Origin: Aciditerrimonas ferrireducens
Lineage (GTDB): Bacteria; Actinomycetota; Acidimicrobiia; Acidimicrobiales; UBA8190
Direction of reading: 5' to 3'
Assembly: GCF_023130475.1 (NCBI RefSeq)
Contig: NZ_JAKHEX010000005.1
Location: 62,001-126,000, forward strand
DNA: 64,000 bases
Positions 34,023 through 42,803 of this stretch are shown here, in pieces. Below the pieces are notes generated by a model, which was not told where the DNA came from, ran no database searches, and saw only the letters and a program-made list of their open reading frames with translations. The position numbers and the translations under genes were made by a program. Numbering within the stretch: the first letter of the stretch is position 1; every line of letters begins with the position of its first letter.

Positions 34023-34330
34023 CGAGGAACGGTCACAGCGGGTGGACCCACCTTGCCCCAGACGTCGACGGCGTCCCGGCCAGGAGGGTGGGCTGCAGGA
34101 ACGCCCGGTGCTCGTCCTGTGTGGGCTTGACGGATCGGGTGATCACCGAGGAAGAGAGCCCAGCCGGCGACCCGTCGAGGCCCTCGAGCGGCGGTGCGAC
34201 GTCCCCGGCTGGCGAGGCACCTCGTGGACCGGTCGTCGCCGAATCACGACATGACACACAAACTCCACAACGGTGCCAGGGACCGAGCGACCTCAGGGGA
34301 TGAGCCGGCCAGCGCGCGCTGCGGCGCCCG
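34023..34330. other. 308-bp gap after vapC
   Basis: No gene is supported. The leftward frame contains a protein-like stretch (VITRSVKPTQDEHRAFLQP, about 34088-34145) that could be a gene fragment, but I cannot name it. The left copy of the 18-bp direct repeat lies here. Confidence 0.4.
34255..34272. repeat. 18-bp direct repeat, left copy
   Basis: CACACAAACTCCACAACG; the identical 18 bp recur at 37316-37333 in the same orientation, one copy on each side of the GNAT/acyl-CoA-synthetase gene. Confidence 0.9.
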
Positions 34331-37120
34331 TCAGGAGTCGGCGCGCACTGGTGTCCCCGTGGGGGACCCCGACCGTCGAGCCACCTTGATCCGGGCGTCG
34401 ACCACGACCACGCCATCGAGTCTGGCCACGATGGGGTTGGCGTCGCACTCGAGCACCTCGGGGAGGTCCTCACCGAGCCAGCCGAGCCGCTGGAGGAGCT
34501 CGACGGGGGCGGGCAGATCCACCGGCTTGGCGCCGCGGTAGCCGCCGAGGAGCAGGGGCGCTCCTCGGAGCTCGTGGATCATCTCCTCGGCGTCCCGGTC
34601 GGTGAGCGGCGCCAGCCGAATCGCGCTGTCGCCGAGGAGCTCGACCGCTGTGCCCCCGAGGCCGACGAGGACCTGGGGGCCGAACTCGGGGTCTTGGATC
34701 ACGCCAGCGATGGTCTCGACGCCAGGTGCTGCCATCGGCTGGACGACCACTCCGGTCATGGCCGCCCCAAGGCGTGCTGCCAGGTCTCGGTAGGCGGCGC
34801 GCACCGCTGCCCGGTCGGCCAGGTGCTGGACGACTCCCCCGACGTCGCTCTTGTGGACCAGGCTCGGACCAATCGCTTTCAAGGCAACGGGGTAGCCCAC
34901 GGCATCGGCCGCTTGGGTGGCCTCCTCGGCATTGGTGGCCGCCAGGGTGCGGAGGACAGGGATGCCGTAGGCGGCGAGCACGCCCAGGGCTGGTTTGCCG
35001 AGGACCCAACCGTCGGGGTCGGCGGCTTGGGCGATGACCGTGCGGGCTCGGTTCGGGTCGCGGTCGGATGCCTCCAGGAGGCGGCCAGGCGGCCGGGCAC
35101 GCCACTCGGCGTAGGCAGCGACCGCGCCGAGGGCCGTGGCCGCATTCCCGGGGTAGGTGAAGGAGGGGACCCGGCGAGGGGCTTCGTGGAGAATCCGGCG
35201 CCCCTCACCGGTGCCGAGAAGGCTGGCAACGACGGGCACGGCGAGGCCCTGGGCGGCGATCCGGCCACCCGCCTCGGCCAGGGCCCGGGCGACGTCGTCA
35301 GCGTTCGTGGTGAGCGGCGGGGTGAAGACGACCAGGACGGCGTCGACCTCCCGGCTCTCGGCGAGCGCCAGGAGGCATCGGCCGAACGCTTCGGGACTTG
35401 CCGCGGCGCCGAGGTCGATGGGGTTGCGGAGACTTGCCGCGTCAGGGCTGATCGTCCGGAGCCGACCGGCGAGCCCCTTCGACGGTTCGGCTACCTCGAG
35501 TCCCCGGGACACGCAGGCATCAGCTGCCAGGACCCCCGGGCCGCCCGCGTTCGTCAGGATGGCGACCCGTCGGCCTGCCGGGAGTGGCTGGTTCGCCAGG
35601 ACCTCGCTCAGGTCGAAGAGCTGCTCGATGGTGTCGACCCTGAGGACTCCCGTGCCCTTGAAGAGCGTGTCGACGACCCGATCGGGGGTGGCCAACGCCG
35701 CGGTGTGGGAGGACGCGGCTCGCCTGCCGGCTCGGGACCGGCCGCCCTTGACGACCACGATGGGCTTTCGAGCCGAGACCCGCCGGGCGAGGCGGGCGAA
35801 GCGGCGAGGGTCGCCGAAGGATTCGAGGTACATGAGGATCACGGAGGTCCACTCGTCCTGCTCCCACCACTGCAGCAGGTCGTTGCCGCTCACGTCGGCT
35901 TTGTTGCCGACCGAGACGAACCCCGAGAGGCCGATCGAACGGCTGGCCGCCTCGGCCAGGATGGCGATCCCGAGGCCCCCGGATTGGGAGACGAACCCGA
36001 CGTCCCCGGGGATGGGGAGGTCCTTGGCGAACGTGGCGTTCAGCCGGACGCTCGGATCGGTGTGGGCGACGCCGAAGCAGTTCGGTCCGACGAGCCGCAT
36101 GCCGCCCTGGTGAGCCAGGCGGACCACCTCCTCCTGGGCAGCCCCACCCTCGGGGCCGGTCTCGGCGAAGCCGGAGCTGACCACCACCACCGCCCCGACC
36201 CCTTTGTGGCCGCAGGCCGCCACGACCTCGGGGACGAGCGGGGCCGGCACTGCCAGGACGGCGAGGTCCACCGGGCCCGGGATGTCGGTTACCGAAGGCC
36301 AGCAGGGCACGCTGGCGATGGCTTCGGCATGGGGATTCACTGGGTAGACAGGTCCGGTGAACTCGCTTCGGAGGAGGTTCACGAGCAGCTCGTGGCCGAT
36401 CTTGCCCGGTTCTCTTGACGCCCCGACGACGGCCACCGAGCGAGGCCGGAGGAGCCGCTCCATCGAGGCGACCACCGCTTGGGCGTCCCGTTGGTCGGCC
36501 CGAGCCTTTTCTTCCTCGGTTGTCGCCGTCTCGAGCACCACCCGGACCACGCCGTCTTCGAGCGAGGCGTGCTCGACGAAGCCGACGCTGGTGAGAACGT
36601 CGAGCATGCGGTGGTTGGTCGGCAGGGTGTCGCCTACCAGGCGCCGCACCCCGTGGTGGCGACCCAGGAGGGCCAGGTGCTCGAGGAGCAGGGTCCCGAT
36701 GCCTCGGCCCTGAAAGGCGTCCTCGACCAAGAAGGCCACCTCGGCCTCCTCCTGGCCGACTGATCGCTCGTACTCGGCTGCCGCCACGACCCTCCCGTCT
36801 CGCTCGACCACGAGGACGACGTGGTCCGGGTCGAACGGGGTCGTCGGGCCAGCCAGGTCCCCCGTGGTCAGTCGGCGTCGAGCGGTGAAGGAGCGCTGCC
36901 CCCTGGTCTCCTCGAAACAGCGCTCGTGGAGGGCCAGGAGGGCCTGCCGGTCGTTCGGTGTCGCGGCTCGGATCCGAGCGGTCGAGCCGTCGCGTAGCAG
37001 GATGTCCACGCCGTCCCCAGCGCTCAAGGTCGCCAGCGTCCGCTGTGCCCGTGCCCGCTCGTCCGCCGACTCGGCGCCTCGGAGTAGTCCGCTCGTTGGA
37101 ACCGCCGTCTCGCTGCCCAT
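34331..37120 (-). CDS. GNAT domain fused to NDP-forming acyl-CoA synthetase (protein acetyltransferase, PatA-like)
   Basis: A 929-residue fusion. The GNAT domain is N-terminal (about 40-195; VEDAFQGRGIGTLLLEHL). It is followed by a CoA-binding domain (about 220-350; SVAVVGASREPGKIG, VGPNCFGV), succinyl-CoA-ligase-like domains ([29 protein letters not shown]) and an ATP-grasp domain (about 700-915; YPVALKAIGPSLVHKSDVGGV). Relatives acetylate and inactivate acetyl-CoA synthetase and other enzymes. GNAT-first order is the arrangement of some actinobacterial Pat proteins. His472 of the phospho-transfer motif is retained. ATG 37120 has an excellent GGAGGAGGG site; a longer frame upstream lacks support. 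Confidence 0.88.
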   Translation of the reverse strand: MGSETAVPTSGLLRGAESADERARAQRTLATLSAGDGVDILLRDGSTARIRAATPNDRQALLALHERCFEETRGQRSFTARRRLTTGDLAGPTTPFDPDHVVLVVERDGRVVAAAEYERSVGQEEAEVAFLVEDAFQGRGIGTLLLEHLALLGRHHGVRRLVGDTLPTNHRMLDVLTSVGFVEHASLEDGVVRVVLETATTEEEKARADQRDAQAVVASMERLLRPRSVAVVGASREPGKIGHELLVNLLRSEFTGPVYPVNPHAEAIASVPCWPSVTDIPGPVDLAVLAVPAPLVPEVVAACGHKGVGAVVVVSSGFAETGPEGGAAQEEVVRLAHQGGMRLVGPNCFGVAHTDPSVRLNATFAKDLPIPGDVGFVSQSGGLGIAILAEAASRSIGLSGFVSVGNKADVSGNDLLQWWEQDEWTSVILMYLESFGDPRRFARLARRVSARKPIVVVKGGRSRAGRRAASSHTAALATPDRVVDTLFKGTGVLRVDTIEQLFDLSEVLANQPLPAGRRVAILTNAGGPGVLAADACVSRGLEVAEPSKGLAGRLRTISPDAASLRNPIDLGAAASPEAFGRCLLALAESREVDAVLVVFTPPLTTNADDVARALAEAGGRIAAQGLAVPVVASLLGTGEGRRILHEAPRRVPSFTYPGNAATALGAVAAYAEWRARPPGRLLEASDRDPNRARTVIAQAADPDGWVLGKPALGVLAAYGIPVLRTLAATNAEEATQAADAVGYPVALKAIGPSLVHKSDVGGVVQHLADRAAVRAAYRDLAARLGAAMTGVVVQPMAAPGVETIAGVIQDPEFGPQVLVGLGGTAVELLGDSAIRLAPLTDRDAEEMIHELRGAPLLLGGYRGAKPVDLPAPVELLQRLGWLGEDLPEVLECDANPIVARLDGVVVVDARIKVARRSGSPTGTPVRADS

Positions 37121-37432
37121 CAGCTCCCTCCTCCATGCCGGCGGACTGCCGATGAGCACGGCACCAGCTCGGATCCGGGTCGAGCCCGGCTGAGCGGCCC
37201 GGTAGTCCGGCGCCATCGGGACCAGCCTGTCCCCCGGTGGGCTCGCTGAGGCAGGGTCCAAGGTCCCGACCACACCGTTCCCGCTCCGCGGTCAACCCAT
37301 GCCGCTCTTCGTGATCACACAAACTCCACAACGACGTCGAGGGGGTTCAGCAGGGGCGCAGTTCGAAGCCCCTCCCTGCTCCCTAGGCTCGCCCTCGGGC
37401 ACCAACGAACCAGCGACACAAGGAGGCAGCGG
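37121..37432. promoter_or_regulatory. 312-bp divergent promoter region
   Basis: It separates the leftward GNAT/synthetase gene from the rightward SDR. It contains the right copy of the 18-bp repeat and an imperfect hairpin (GCAGGGGC around 37350, complement near 37370-37381). No convincing -35/-10 pair is visible. Confidence 0.45.
37316..37333. repeat. 18-bp direct repeat, right copy
   Basis: CACACAAACTCCACAACG, identical to 34255-34272. The bases before it (GTGAT) differ from the left copy (ATGAC... context), so the shared core is exactly 18 bp. Confidence 0.9.
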
Positions 37433-38179
37433 ATGGGAGCAGTGGAGCTCTTCGAGGCCAGGGACCTGACCGGCCAGGTGGTGGGGGTGACGGGGGCCAC
37501 CTCGGGCATCGGCCAGGCGGCCTGCCGGCTCCTCGTGGGGGCCGGAGCGAAGGTCGTGGCCAGCGGCCGGCGGGCGGAGCGCCTGGAGGCCCTGGTCGAC
37601 GAGCTCGGCGCCGAGCACGTGGCTGCTTACCAGCACGACGTGCGGGAAAGCGCCAAGGCTGAGGGGTTGGTGCAGCGGGGGCTGGAGGCCTTCGGCCGGT
37701 TCGATGGCCTGGTGGCCTCGGCCGGGGTGGGCGTCTACGGCAGCATCCTGGACTACAGCGACGAGGTCCTCCAGGACATGCTGTTGACGAACGTGGCCGG
37801 GACCATCTGGCCGATCCGAGCGGCGGTCCGCCACTTCCTCGGCCAGGGTGGGGGCGACGTGGTCATCGTCTCGTCGGTGGCCGGCCTCCGGGGGAACGCT
37901 GACGAGGCGGTCTACGCTGCGACGAAGTTCGCCCAGGTGGGGCTGGCGGGCGCCTTGGATCGGGAGCTCGCACCGAAGGGCATCCGCGTGACCGCCATCT
38001 GCCCGGCCGGGGTCGAGACCGAGTTCGCCATTGGGACGGGCCGGACCGCCGGGGACCCAGCCCTGGCCCAGTACCTACGACCCGAGGACGTCGCCTCGGC
38101 GATCCTGGCGGTCCTGGCCCAGCCGCGGCGGCTGCGGACCGCACTCTGGTCGATGTGGCCCATGTCCCAGCAGAGCTGA
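37433..38179 (+). CDS. short-chain dehydrogenase/reductase
   Basis: A classical SDR of 248 residues: TGATSGIG cofactor loop, SGRRAERL (Arg after the second strand, suggesting NADP), HDV, SAGVGVYG, catalytic Ser in VSSVAG and Tyr/Lys in AVYAATKF, then ICPAGVETEF. The substrate is unknown; the HDV...GVYGSILD pattern is common in actinobacterial polyol/aldehyde reductases of broad range. AGGAGG lies 6 nt before ATG 37433. It is divergent from the PatA-like gene. Confidence 0.9.
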   Translation: MGAVELFEARDLTGQVVGVTGATSGIGQAACRLLVGAGAKVVASGRRAERLEALVDELGAEHVAAYQHDVRESAKAEGLVQRGLEAFGRFDGLVASAGVGVYGSILDYSDEVLQDMLLTNVAGTIWPIRAAVRHFLGQGGGDVVIVSSVAGLRGNADEAVYAATKFAQVGLAGALDRELAPKGIRVTAICPAGVETEFAIGTGRTAGDPALAQYLRPEDVASAILAVLAQPRRLRTALWSMWPMSQQS

Positions 38180-38219
38180 GGATTCCCCGGACGAGCACCG
38201 AAGGTGCCGGAGCCCAGGA

Positions 38220-38855
38220 TCAGACGACGCTGAGCCCACCAGCCACGGGTCGGCCGGTGAGGAGCAAGAGGAGGTCGGCCGCGTCGGGTCGCTGGCCGGC
38301 CAAGCGGCCGGCCAGTTCGCAGCAGGTCGGCAGGGCCGGGCCGAGCGCAGCCGGTGGGGGCTGACCGATCGCCCGGGCGAGGTCGAGGGTGTGGACGGTG
38401 AGCTCGAAGGTCCGGGTGGGGAGGTAGCCGGCGAGGGTCATGGGGCCGGCGGGGGTCTGGCAGGGAGCCTGGTCGTCGACTCCAGCGAGGGCGGCTTGGG
38501 CCTGCTCGGCCAGCTCGGCGACGAGGGCGGCGGGGCGGTCCCCCAGTTCGAGGCCGGCGGCCTGGCCTCGCTCGGCGATGGCCCGGTGGCGCTCGGCCTG
38601 GCGGGCCGGCTCGTCGCCGGGCGGAAGGACGGTCAGGTAGTAGGCCACCGGGTCGTCCAACAGCGGTCCCCTGGGTGCTGCTCGGAGATATGCCGGCAGG
38701 TTGGCGAGGGACCGGGCGGTGTGGCCGACCAGTCCGCGGACGTCCCAGGTCCCGAGGCCCGACTGGGTCCACTGCTCGTCGCCGATCGTGCTCACCAGCT
38801 GGACGAAGGCGCCGCTGGCGGCGAGGAAGGGGTCGAGGAGAGCAGGACTCGGCAC
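38220..38855 (-). CDS. maleylpyruvate isomerase/DinB-like metal-dependent protein
   Basis: A 211-residue four-helix protein of the actinobacterial MDMPI_N family. WDVRGLVGHTARSL provides the first His of the usual triad and RTFELTVHTLDLARAI the distal His pair region; GPALPTCCELAGRL begins the C-terminal part. Members are thiol-dependent isomerases/transferases (mycothiol in actinobacteria), but most are uncharacterised. GTG 38855 is the start. It is convergent with the SDR. Confidence 0.78.
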   Translation of the reverse strand: MPSPALLDPFLAASGAFVQLVSTIGDEQWTQSGLGTWDVRGLVGHTARSLANLPAYLRAAPRGPLLDDPVAYYLTVLPPGDEPARQAERHRAIAERGQAAGLELGDRPAALVAELAEQAQAALAGVDDQAPCQTPAGPMTLAGYLPTRTFELTVHTLDLARAIGQPPPAALGPALPTCCELAGRLAGQRPDAADLLLLLTGRPVAGGLSVV

Positions 38856-38915
38856 GGGCTCAGTCTCCGCCCCGGGCGGGCCTCGGTCAACCGGCGGCGG
38901 TCAGCGGTCGACTGG

Positions 38916-39308
38916 TCAAGAGGCTCGGGTGGCCCGGGCTCTGGCGGCCTCGATGGCAGCGAGGGTGGCCGTCGGGTCGGGGACCTCGACGACGAGGTAG
39001 CGGTAGCGACCGTGGTCGCACTCGACGACGAGCGCGCCCTTGCCGCTGCCCACCGCCCAGAAGGACCAGCCCTGGACGCCGTGGTAGCTGCCGTAGCGGA
39101 AGAGGCCGGGGGTTTGCCGGGCTCGGGTTCGGCGGAGGCCGACTGGCACGCGGCTGCGGGGGTAGGGGTCGTGGGCGACGGCGGTGATGCTGGCCAGGGG
39201 GACCCGGACGCCGCGCTGCAGGGCCAGCAGGCGCCGCCAGCCCCGGAGCTCGACGACGAGCTCGTCCGCGGTCACCTCGAGGCGGACGGGCTGCTCCCGG
39301 GGGGCCAT
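38916..39308 (-). CDS. PH-like-domain protein of unknown function
   Basis: A 130-residue protein with alternating beta strands (VRLEVTADELVVEL, VRVPLASITAVAHDP, GSGKGALVVECDHGRYRYLVVEVPDP) and a final helix (TATLAAIEAARA), the pattern of bacterial PH-like domains that form small membrane-peripheral proteins. No membrane segment or enzyme motif is visible. ATG 39308; divergent from the TetR gene across the operator region. Confidence 0.65.
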   Translation of the reverse strand: MAPREQPVRLEVTADELVVELRGWRRLLALQRGVRVPLASITAVAHDPYPRSRVPVGLRRTRARQTPGLFRYGSYHGVQGWSFWAVGSGKGALVVECDHGRYRYLVVEVPDPTATLAAIEAARARATRAS

Positions 39309-39421
39309 CGGCGCCGACCGTAGCGCCCAGCTGGTCGGGGTCGGGCGCGCCAGGAGAAGGTCGTTGCGGCTGTCTGCTTGGCCGCTCCGGGGTGGACGGC
39401 CGCTCCCCCGTGGTCGAAAGC

Positions 39422-39445
39422 ACTGTACCGTCTGGACGGTACAGT
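39422..39445. promoter_or_regulatory. perfect palindromic TetR-type operator
   Basis: ACTGTACCGTC-TG-GACGGTACAGT has perfect 11-bp arms and ends 7 nt before the TetR start codon. The right arm contains TACAGT, a good -10 whose start point would fall at the ATG, so the operator probably covers the promoter of a leaderless message. Confidence 0.8.
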
Positions 39446-39452
39446 TCTGGGC

Positions 39453-40082
39453 ATGGGTCGGGCCGAGGAGACGAGAGAGCGGATCCTGCGGGCGGCGGAG
39501 GACGTGGTCCTCGACGAGGGGGTGGCCGCCTTGACCCTGGAGCGAGCGGCGGCGGCTGCCGGGGTGAGCAAGGGCGGGGTGCTCTACCACTTCCCCACGC
39601 GGGACGCCTTGGTGACGGCCATGGTGGCTCGGCTGACCGAGCGTTTCGAGGAACAGCTGCGGCGGCACGGCGCGAACGGCCCGGGCCCTGGGTCCTTCAC
39701 CTTGGCGTACCTGCGGTGCGAGGCGACGCCGACGACGGACCCGGAGGACGAACGGGTGGACCGCCTGGGGGCGGCCCTCTTGGCGGCCTTGGCCGCCGAC
39801 CCCTCCCTCCTCGCTCCGTTGGCCGAGGCCTACGAGCGCTGGCAGCGACGCTGCGAGCTCGACGGCTTGCCGCCGGTGACGGCCACGCTGGTGCGTCTGG
39901 CAGCAGATGGGCTGTGGCTGACCGAGTTGCTGGGGCTGGGCGTGCTGAGCGCCGAGCGGCGCCGGTCGGTGGTCGAGGAGCTGGAGCGGCTGGTGGCCGC
40001 CGGCACCGAGGCGTCGGGCCCGGGAGCGGGTACGAGGGCGCGGCGATCTCGGCCGGGCGCGAGGAGAGGCGGTGGCCGATGA
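39453..40082 (+). CDS. TetR-family transcriptional repressor
   Basis: A 209-residue regulator with a canonical N-terminal helix-turn-helix (RERILRAAEDVVLDEGVAALTLERAAAAAGVSKG is the start of it, then VLYHFPTRDALV) and a helical ligand domain (LGAALLAALAADPSLLAPL). The C-terminal 30 residues are Arg/Gly-rich. It overlaps the MFS gene (ATGA), so it most likely senses a substrate of that exporter and represses both through the palindrome at 39422-39445. Confidence 0.92.
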   Translation: MGRAEETRERILRAAEDVVLDEGVAALTLERAAAAAGVSKGGVLYHFPTRDALVTAMVARLTERFEEQLRRHGANGPGPGSFTLAYLRCEATPTTDPEDERVDRLGAALLAALAADPSLLAPLAEAYERWQRRCELDGLPPVTATLVRLAADGLWLTELLGLGVLSAERRRSVVEELERLVAAGTEASGPGAGTRARRSRPGARRGGGR

Positions 40083-41342
40083 GGCGAGGAGCAGCTTCGC
40101 TGAAGCCGGAACGGCGGCCCCTCGTGGTGGTCGCGGCCTTGGTGGGCTCGACCGCGTTGCAGTGGCTGGGCGCCGGGGCGGCGGCAGGGGGCGGGGGACG
40201 GGCTGGTCGGGGCGGTGATGGCCGGGTTCTTCGTGGCGGCGCTGCTGGTGCAGCTGCCGGGTGGCCGGCTGGCCGACCGGGTGGGCCGGCGGCCGGTCCA
40301 GGTGGGGGGTCTGGTGCTTTTCGCCCTGGGCAGCGTGGGGTTCCTCGTCACCGGTGCCCCCCTGGCGGCCCTGGGGTTTCGGGCCCTCCAGGGGGCGGGG
40401 ACCGGCCTGACCCAGGTGGCGGGCGCTGCCCTGATCGGGGACGTGGTCCCCGAGGGGCTGCGGGGCCGGGCCTACGGCGCCCTCTACGGCGGCCAGATCG
40501 GGGGTCTGGCGGTTGGGCCGCTGGTCGGGAGCCTGCTGGGGGTCGGGCGGATGCCCCTGCTCTTCGCGGCGGCCGCCGTCTCGAACGGGCTGGCGGTGGT
40601 GCCCCTGGTGACCCTGGTGCCCGCCGGGACCGGCCGGCGGGGTCCGCGGCGGGTCGGCCGGTCGAAGCCCTGGCAGGACCGAGGAGTCCGGGGCGTGGCC
40701 CTGGCGATGGCGGCGAGCGGGTTGGTGAGCGGCATGTACGAGGTCTGCTGGACCCTCCTGCTGCACCTGCGGGGGGCGGCCTCGTGGCAGATCGGCCTCT
40801 CGTGGACGCTCTTCGCCGTGCCGCTGGTCCTGGTGGCCGGTCCGGCCGGCTGGCTGGTGGATCGGCTGGACCGGCGGCGCCTGGCCATGGCCGCCATCGT
40901 GGGCTCCGCCGGGTTCGCCGCCCTCTACCCCTTCGTGGCCAGCGTGGCCTGGCTGGTGGGCCTCGGGGCGGCCGAGGCCCTGGCGGTGGCCGTGGGCTAC
41001 CCGGCGGTCATGGCCGAGCTGGCCCATCGGGTGCCGGCGGCCCGCCTGGGGGAGGCCCAGGGGTTCTGCGGCGCGATCCAGACGGGAGCGATCGCGCTGG
41101 CGGCCAGCGTGAGCGGCGCGCTCTTCGGTGTCCGCCCATGGCTGCCCTTCGACGCCACGGCCGTCCTGATGGTCCTCTGCGTGGCCTGTCTGCCCTGGGT
41201 CTGGGGAGGTCGACCGGAGCAGGGTTCGCCACTCGGCGAGGCGATCGACCGGGGTCCGGCGGGACCGGAGGGGGCCACGTCCGGAGTCGTCGCCGGCGCC
41301 GTTGACCGGGCCGAAGGGGACACCTGGCGGACCGTCGGCTGA
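40079..41342 (+). pseudogene. MFS transporter, frameshifted near the N-terminus
   Basis: The gene starts at ATG 40079, overlapping the TetR stop, with the first membrane helix (VVVAALVGSTALQWLGAG). Around 40176-40200, in G-rich sequence, the frame is lost: the remaining MFS body continues in the +1 frame (DGLVGAVMAGFFVAALLVQLPGGRLADRVGRRP onward) to 41342, with about 10 further helices. Compared with MFS drug exporters, roughly 15 residues of the first loop are missing at the junction, so this looks like a deletion of about 50 bp and not a single-base slip. The 375-codon part from GTG 40215 could be made alone but lacks helix 1. Confidence 0.7.
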
Positions 41343-41373
41343 ACGCTCTCGGCCCCTTTTTGGTCCTGGGGTC

Positions 41374-42783
41374 TCAGGCGTGCCCGGCCAGGCGGGCCAC
41401 GAGGGAGCTGAGCACCGAGGGTCGTCCGCTGAGTCGCTCCAACCGGTCGGCCAGGCGGGCGGCCAGGAGCCCGGCGTTGATCCCGAGGAAGCGGAGCGGC
41501 TCGGGCTCCCAGTCCGGGGAGCGGTGGCCCACCCAGCAGAGGGTCGTGAGGTCGGACTCCCGCCGGAGCACGAGGTCGGCCAAGGTGCGGCCTGCCAGGT
41601 TGGTGGTCGTGACCCCGTCGCCCGCGTAGCCCCCGGCCCAGGCGAGCCCGGTCCGGGGGTCGTAGCCGACCGAGGAGTGCCAGTCCCGGGGGATGCCGAC
41701 AGCGCCGCCCCAGCGGTGGGTGACTCGGGTCTGGGCCAGGGCGGGGAAGAGCTCGACGAGGGCCCGATGGATGCCCTGGTGCACCCGCTGGTCCTGGTCG
41801 TAGCGCGGGGCGATCCGCGAACCGAAATGGTAAGGGGCGCCGCGGCCCCCGAAGACGACCCGGCCCTCGGTGGTGAACTGCCCGTAGACCAGGACGTTGC
41901 GGTAGTCGGAGAAGGTTGGCCGCCCCCTCCTGGTGAGCTGCTGGAACACTTCCGGGGGGATCGGCTCGGTGGCGACGACCAGGGAGTAGACGGGTGCCAG
42001 GCGACGTCGCTGGCCGGGAAGCAGGCAGGTGAAGGCCTCGGTTGCCAGCACGACGACGTCCGCCTGGACGGGTCCCGCCGGTGTCCTCACGAACGGCCGG
42101 CGGGACACGGGCCCGGGCGAGCCCGGTACCACCTCGAGCACCGGGGTGCCCTCGTGGACGGTCCCGCCGAGGCGTTCGACGGCCCGGGCCAGTCCGCGAA
42201 CCAGCCGTCCTGGGTGAATGGCAGCGCAGTGCGGGGTGAACGTGGCCCCGAGGGCCCGGCTGGCGTCGAGGTAGTCCCGGAGCTCGCCGGGGCCGAGCCA
42301 GCGGAGGTCGTCCTCGGGGATGCCCAGCTCCCTGGCCTCGGCCAGCTCGAGGGTGGCCTTGGCCAGCTGGGCCTCGTCGCGTGCGAGGACCACGGTGCCG
42401 TCCCGGGCGAACCCGCAGTCGATCCCCTCCTCCCCGACTGCCTTGTCGATCTCGTCGATGCTGGCCTGCATGGCCCGGCGCATGCGGTGCATGGCCTCGA
42501 GGCCGTGCAGTCGGGCCAGGCGACCGGGACTGGCGGCGAAGAGGGCCGAGGCCCACCCGCCGTTGCGGCCCGAGGCGCCGAAGCCGCAGACCTCGGCCTC
42601 CAGGACGACCACCCGGAGGTCCGGCTGGGCCCGGAGCAGCGATCGGGCGGTCCAGAGGCCCGTGAAGCCGCCCCCGACGATGCAGACGTCGACGTCCAGG
42701 GGCCCGGGCAGCCGTGGGCGGACGACGAGGGGCTCGCCGAGGCTGTCGAACCAGTACGAGAGACCCTGGTAGCGGGGCATCAT
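41374..42783 (-). CDS. FAD-dependent amine/amino-acid oxidoreductase (PuuB/DAO family)
   Basis: A 469-residue DadA/PuuB-like flavoprotein. The dinucleotide fold is VDVCIVGGGFTGLWTARSLL, followed by GASGRNGGWASAL, the substrate-domain start YQGLSYWFDSL and the C-terminal FAD contact WAGGYAGDGVTTTNLAGRTLADL. Family members oxidise amines such as gamma-glutamylputrescine or imino/amino acids. It lies 20 nt downstream of the aminotransferase on the same strand, forming a two-gene operon. A second copy-like gene is at 55189. Confidence 0.86.
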   Translation of the reverse strand: MMPRYQGLSYWFDSLGEPLVVRPRLPGPLDVDVCIVGGGFTGLWTARSLLRAQPDLRVVVLEAEVCGFGASGRNGGWASALFAASPGRLARLHGLEAMHRMRRAMQASIDEIDKAVGEEGIDCGFARDGTVVLARDEAQLAKATLELAEARELGIPEDDLRWLGPGELRDYLDASRALGATFTPHCAAIHPGRLVRGLARAVERLGGTVHEGTPVLEVVPGSPGPVSRRPFVRTPAGPVQADVVVLATEAFTCLLPGQRRRLAPVYSLVVATEPIPPEVFQQLTRRGRPTFSDYRNVLVYGQFTTEGRVVFGGRGAPYHFGSRIAPRYDQDQRVHQGIHRALVELFPALAQTRVTHRWGGAVGIPRDWHSSVGYDPRTGLAWAGGYAGDGVTTTNLAGRTLADLVLRRESDLTTLCWVGHRSPDWEPEPLRFLGINAGLLAARLADRLERLSGRPSVLSSLVARLAGHA

Positions 42784-42803
42784 GACCGGTTGCGCCGTGT
42801 CGA

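Noticed and set aside
34023-34330. Insertion-sequence remnant after vapC
   Set aside because: No transposase motif or terminal inverted repeats are visible; only the 18-bp direct repeat remains.
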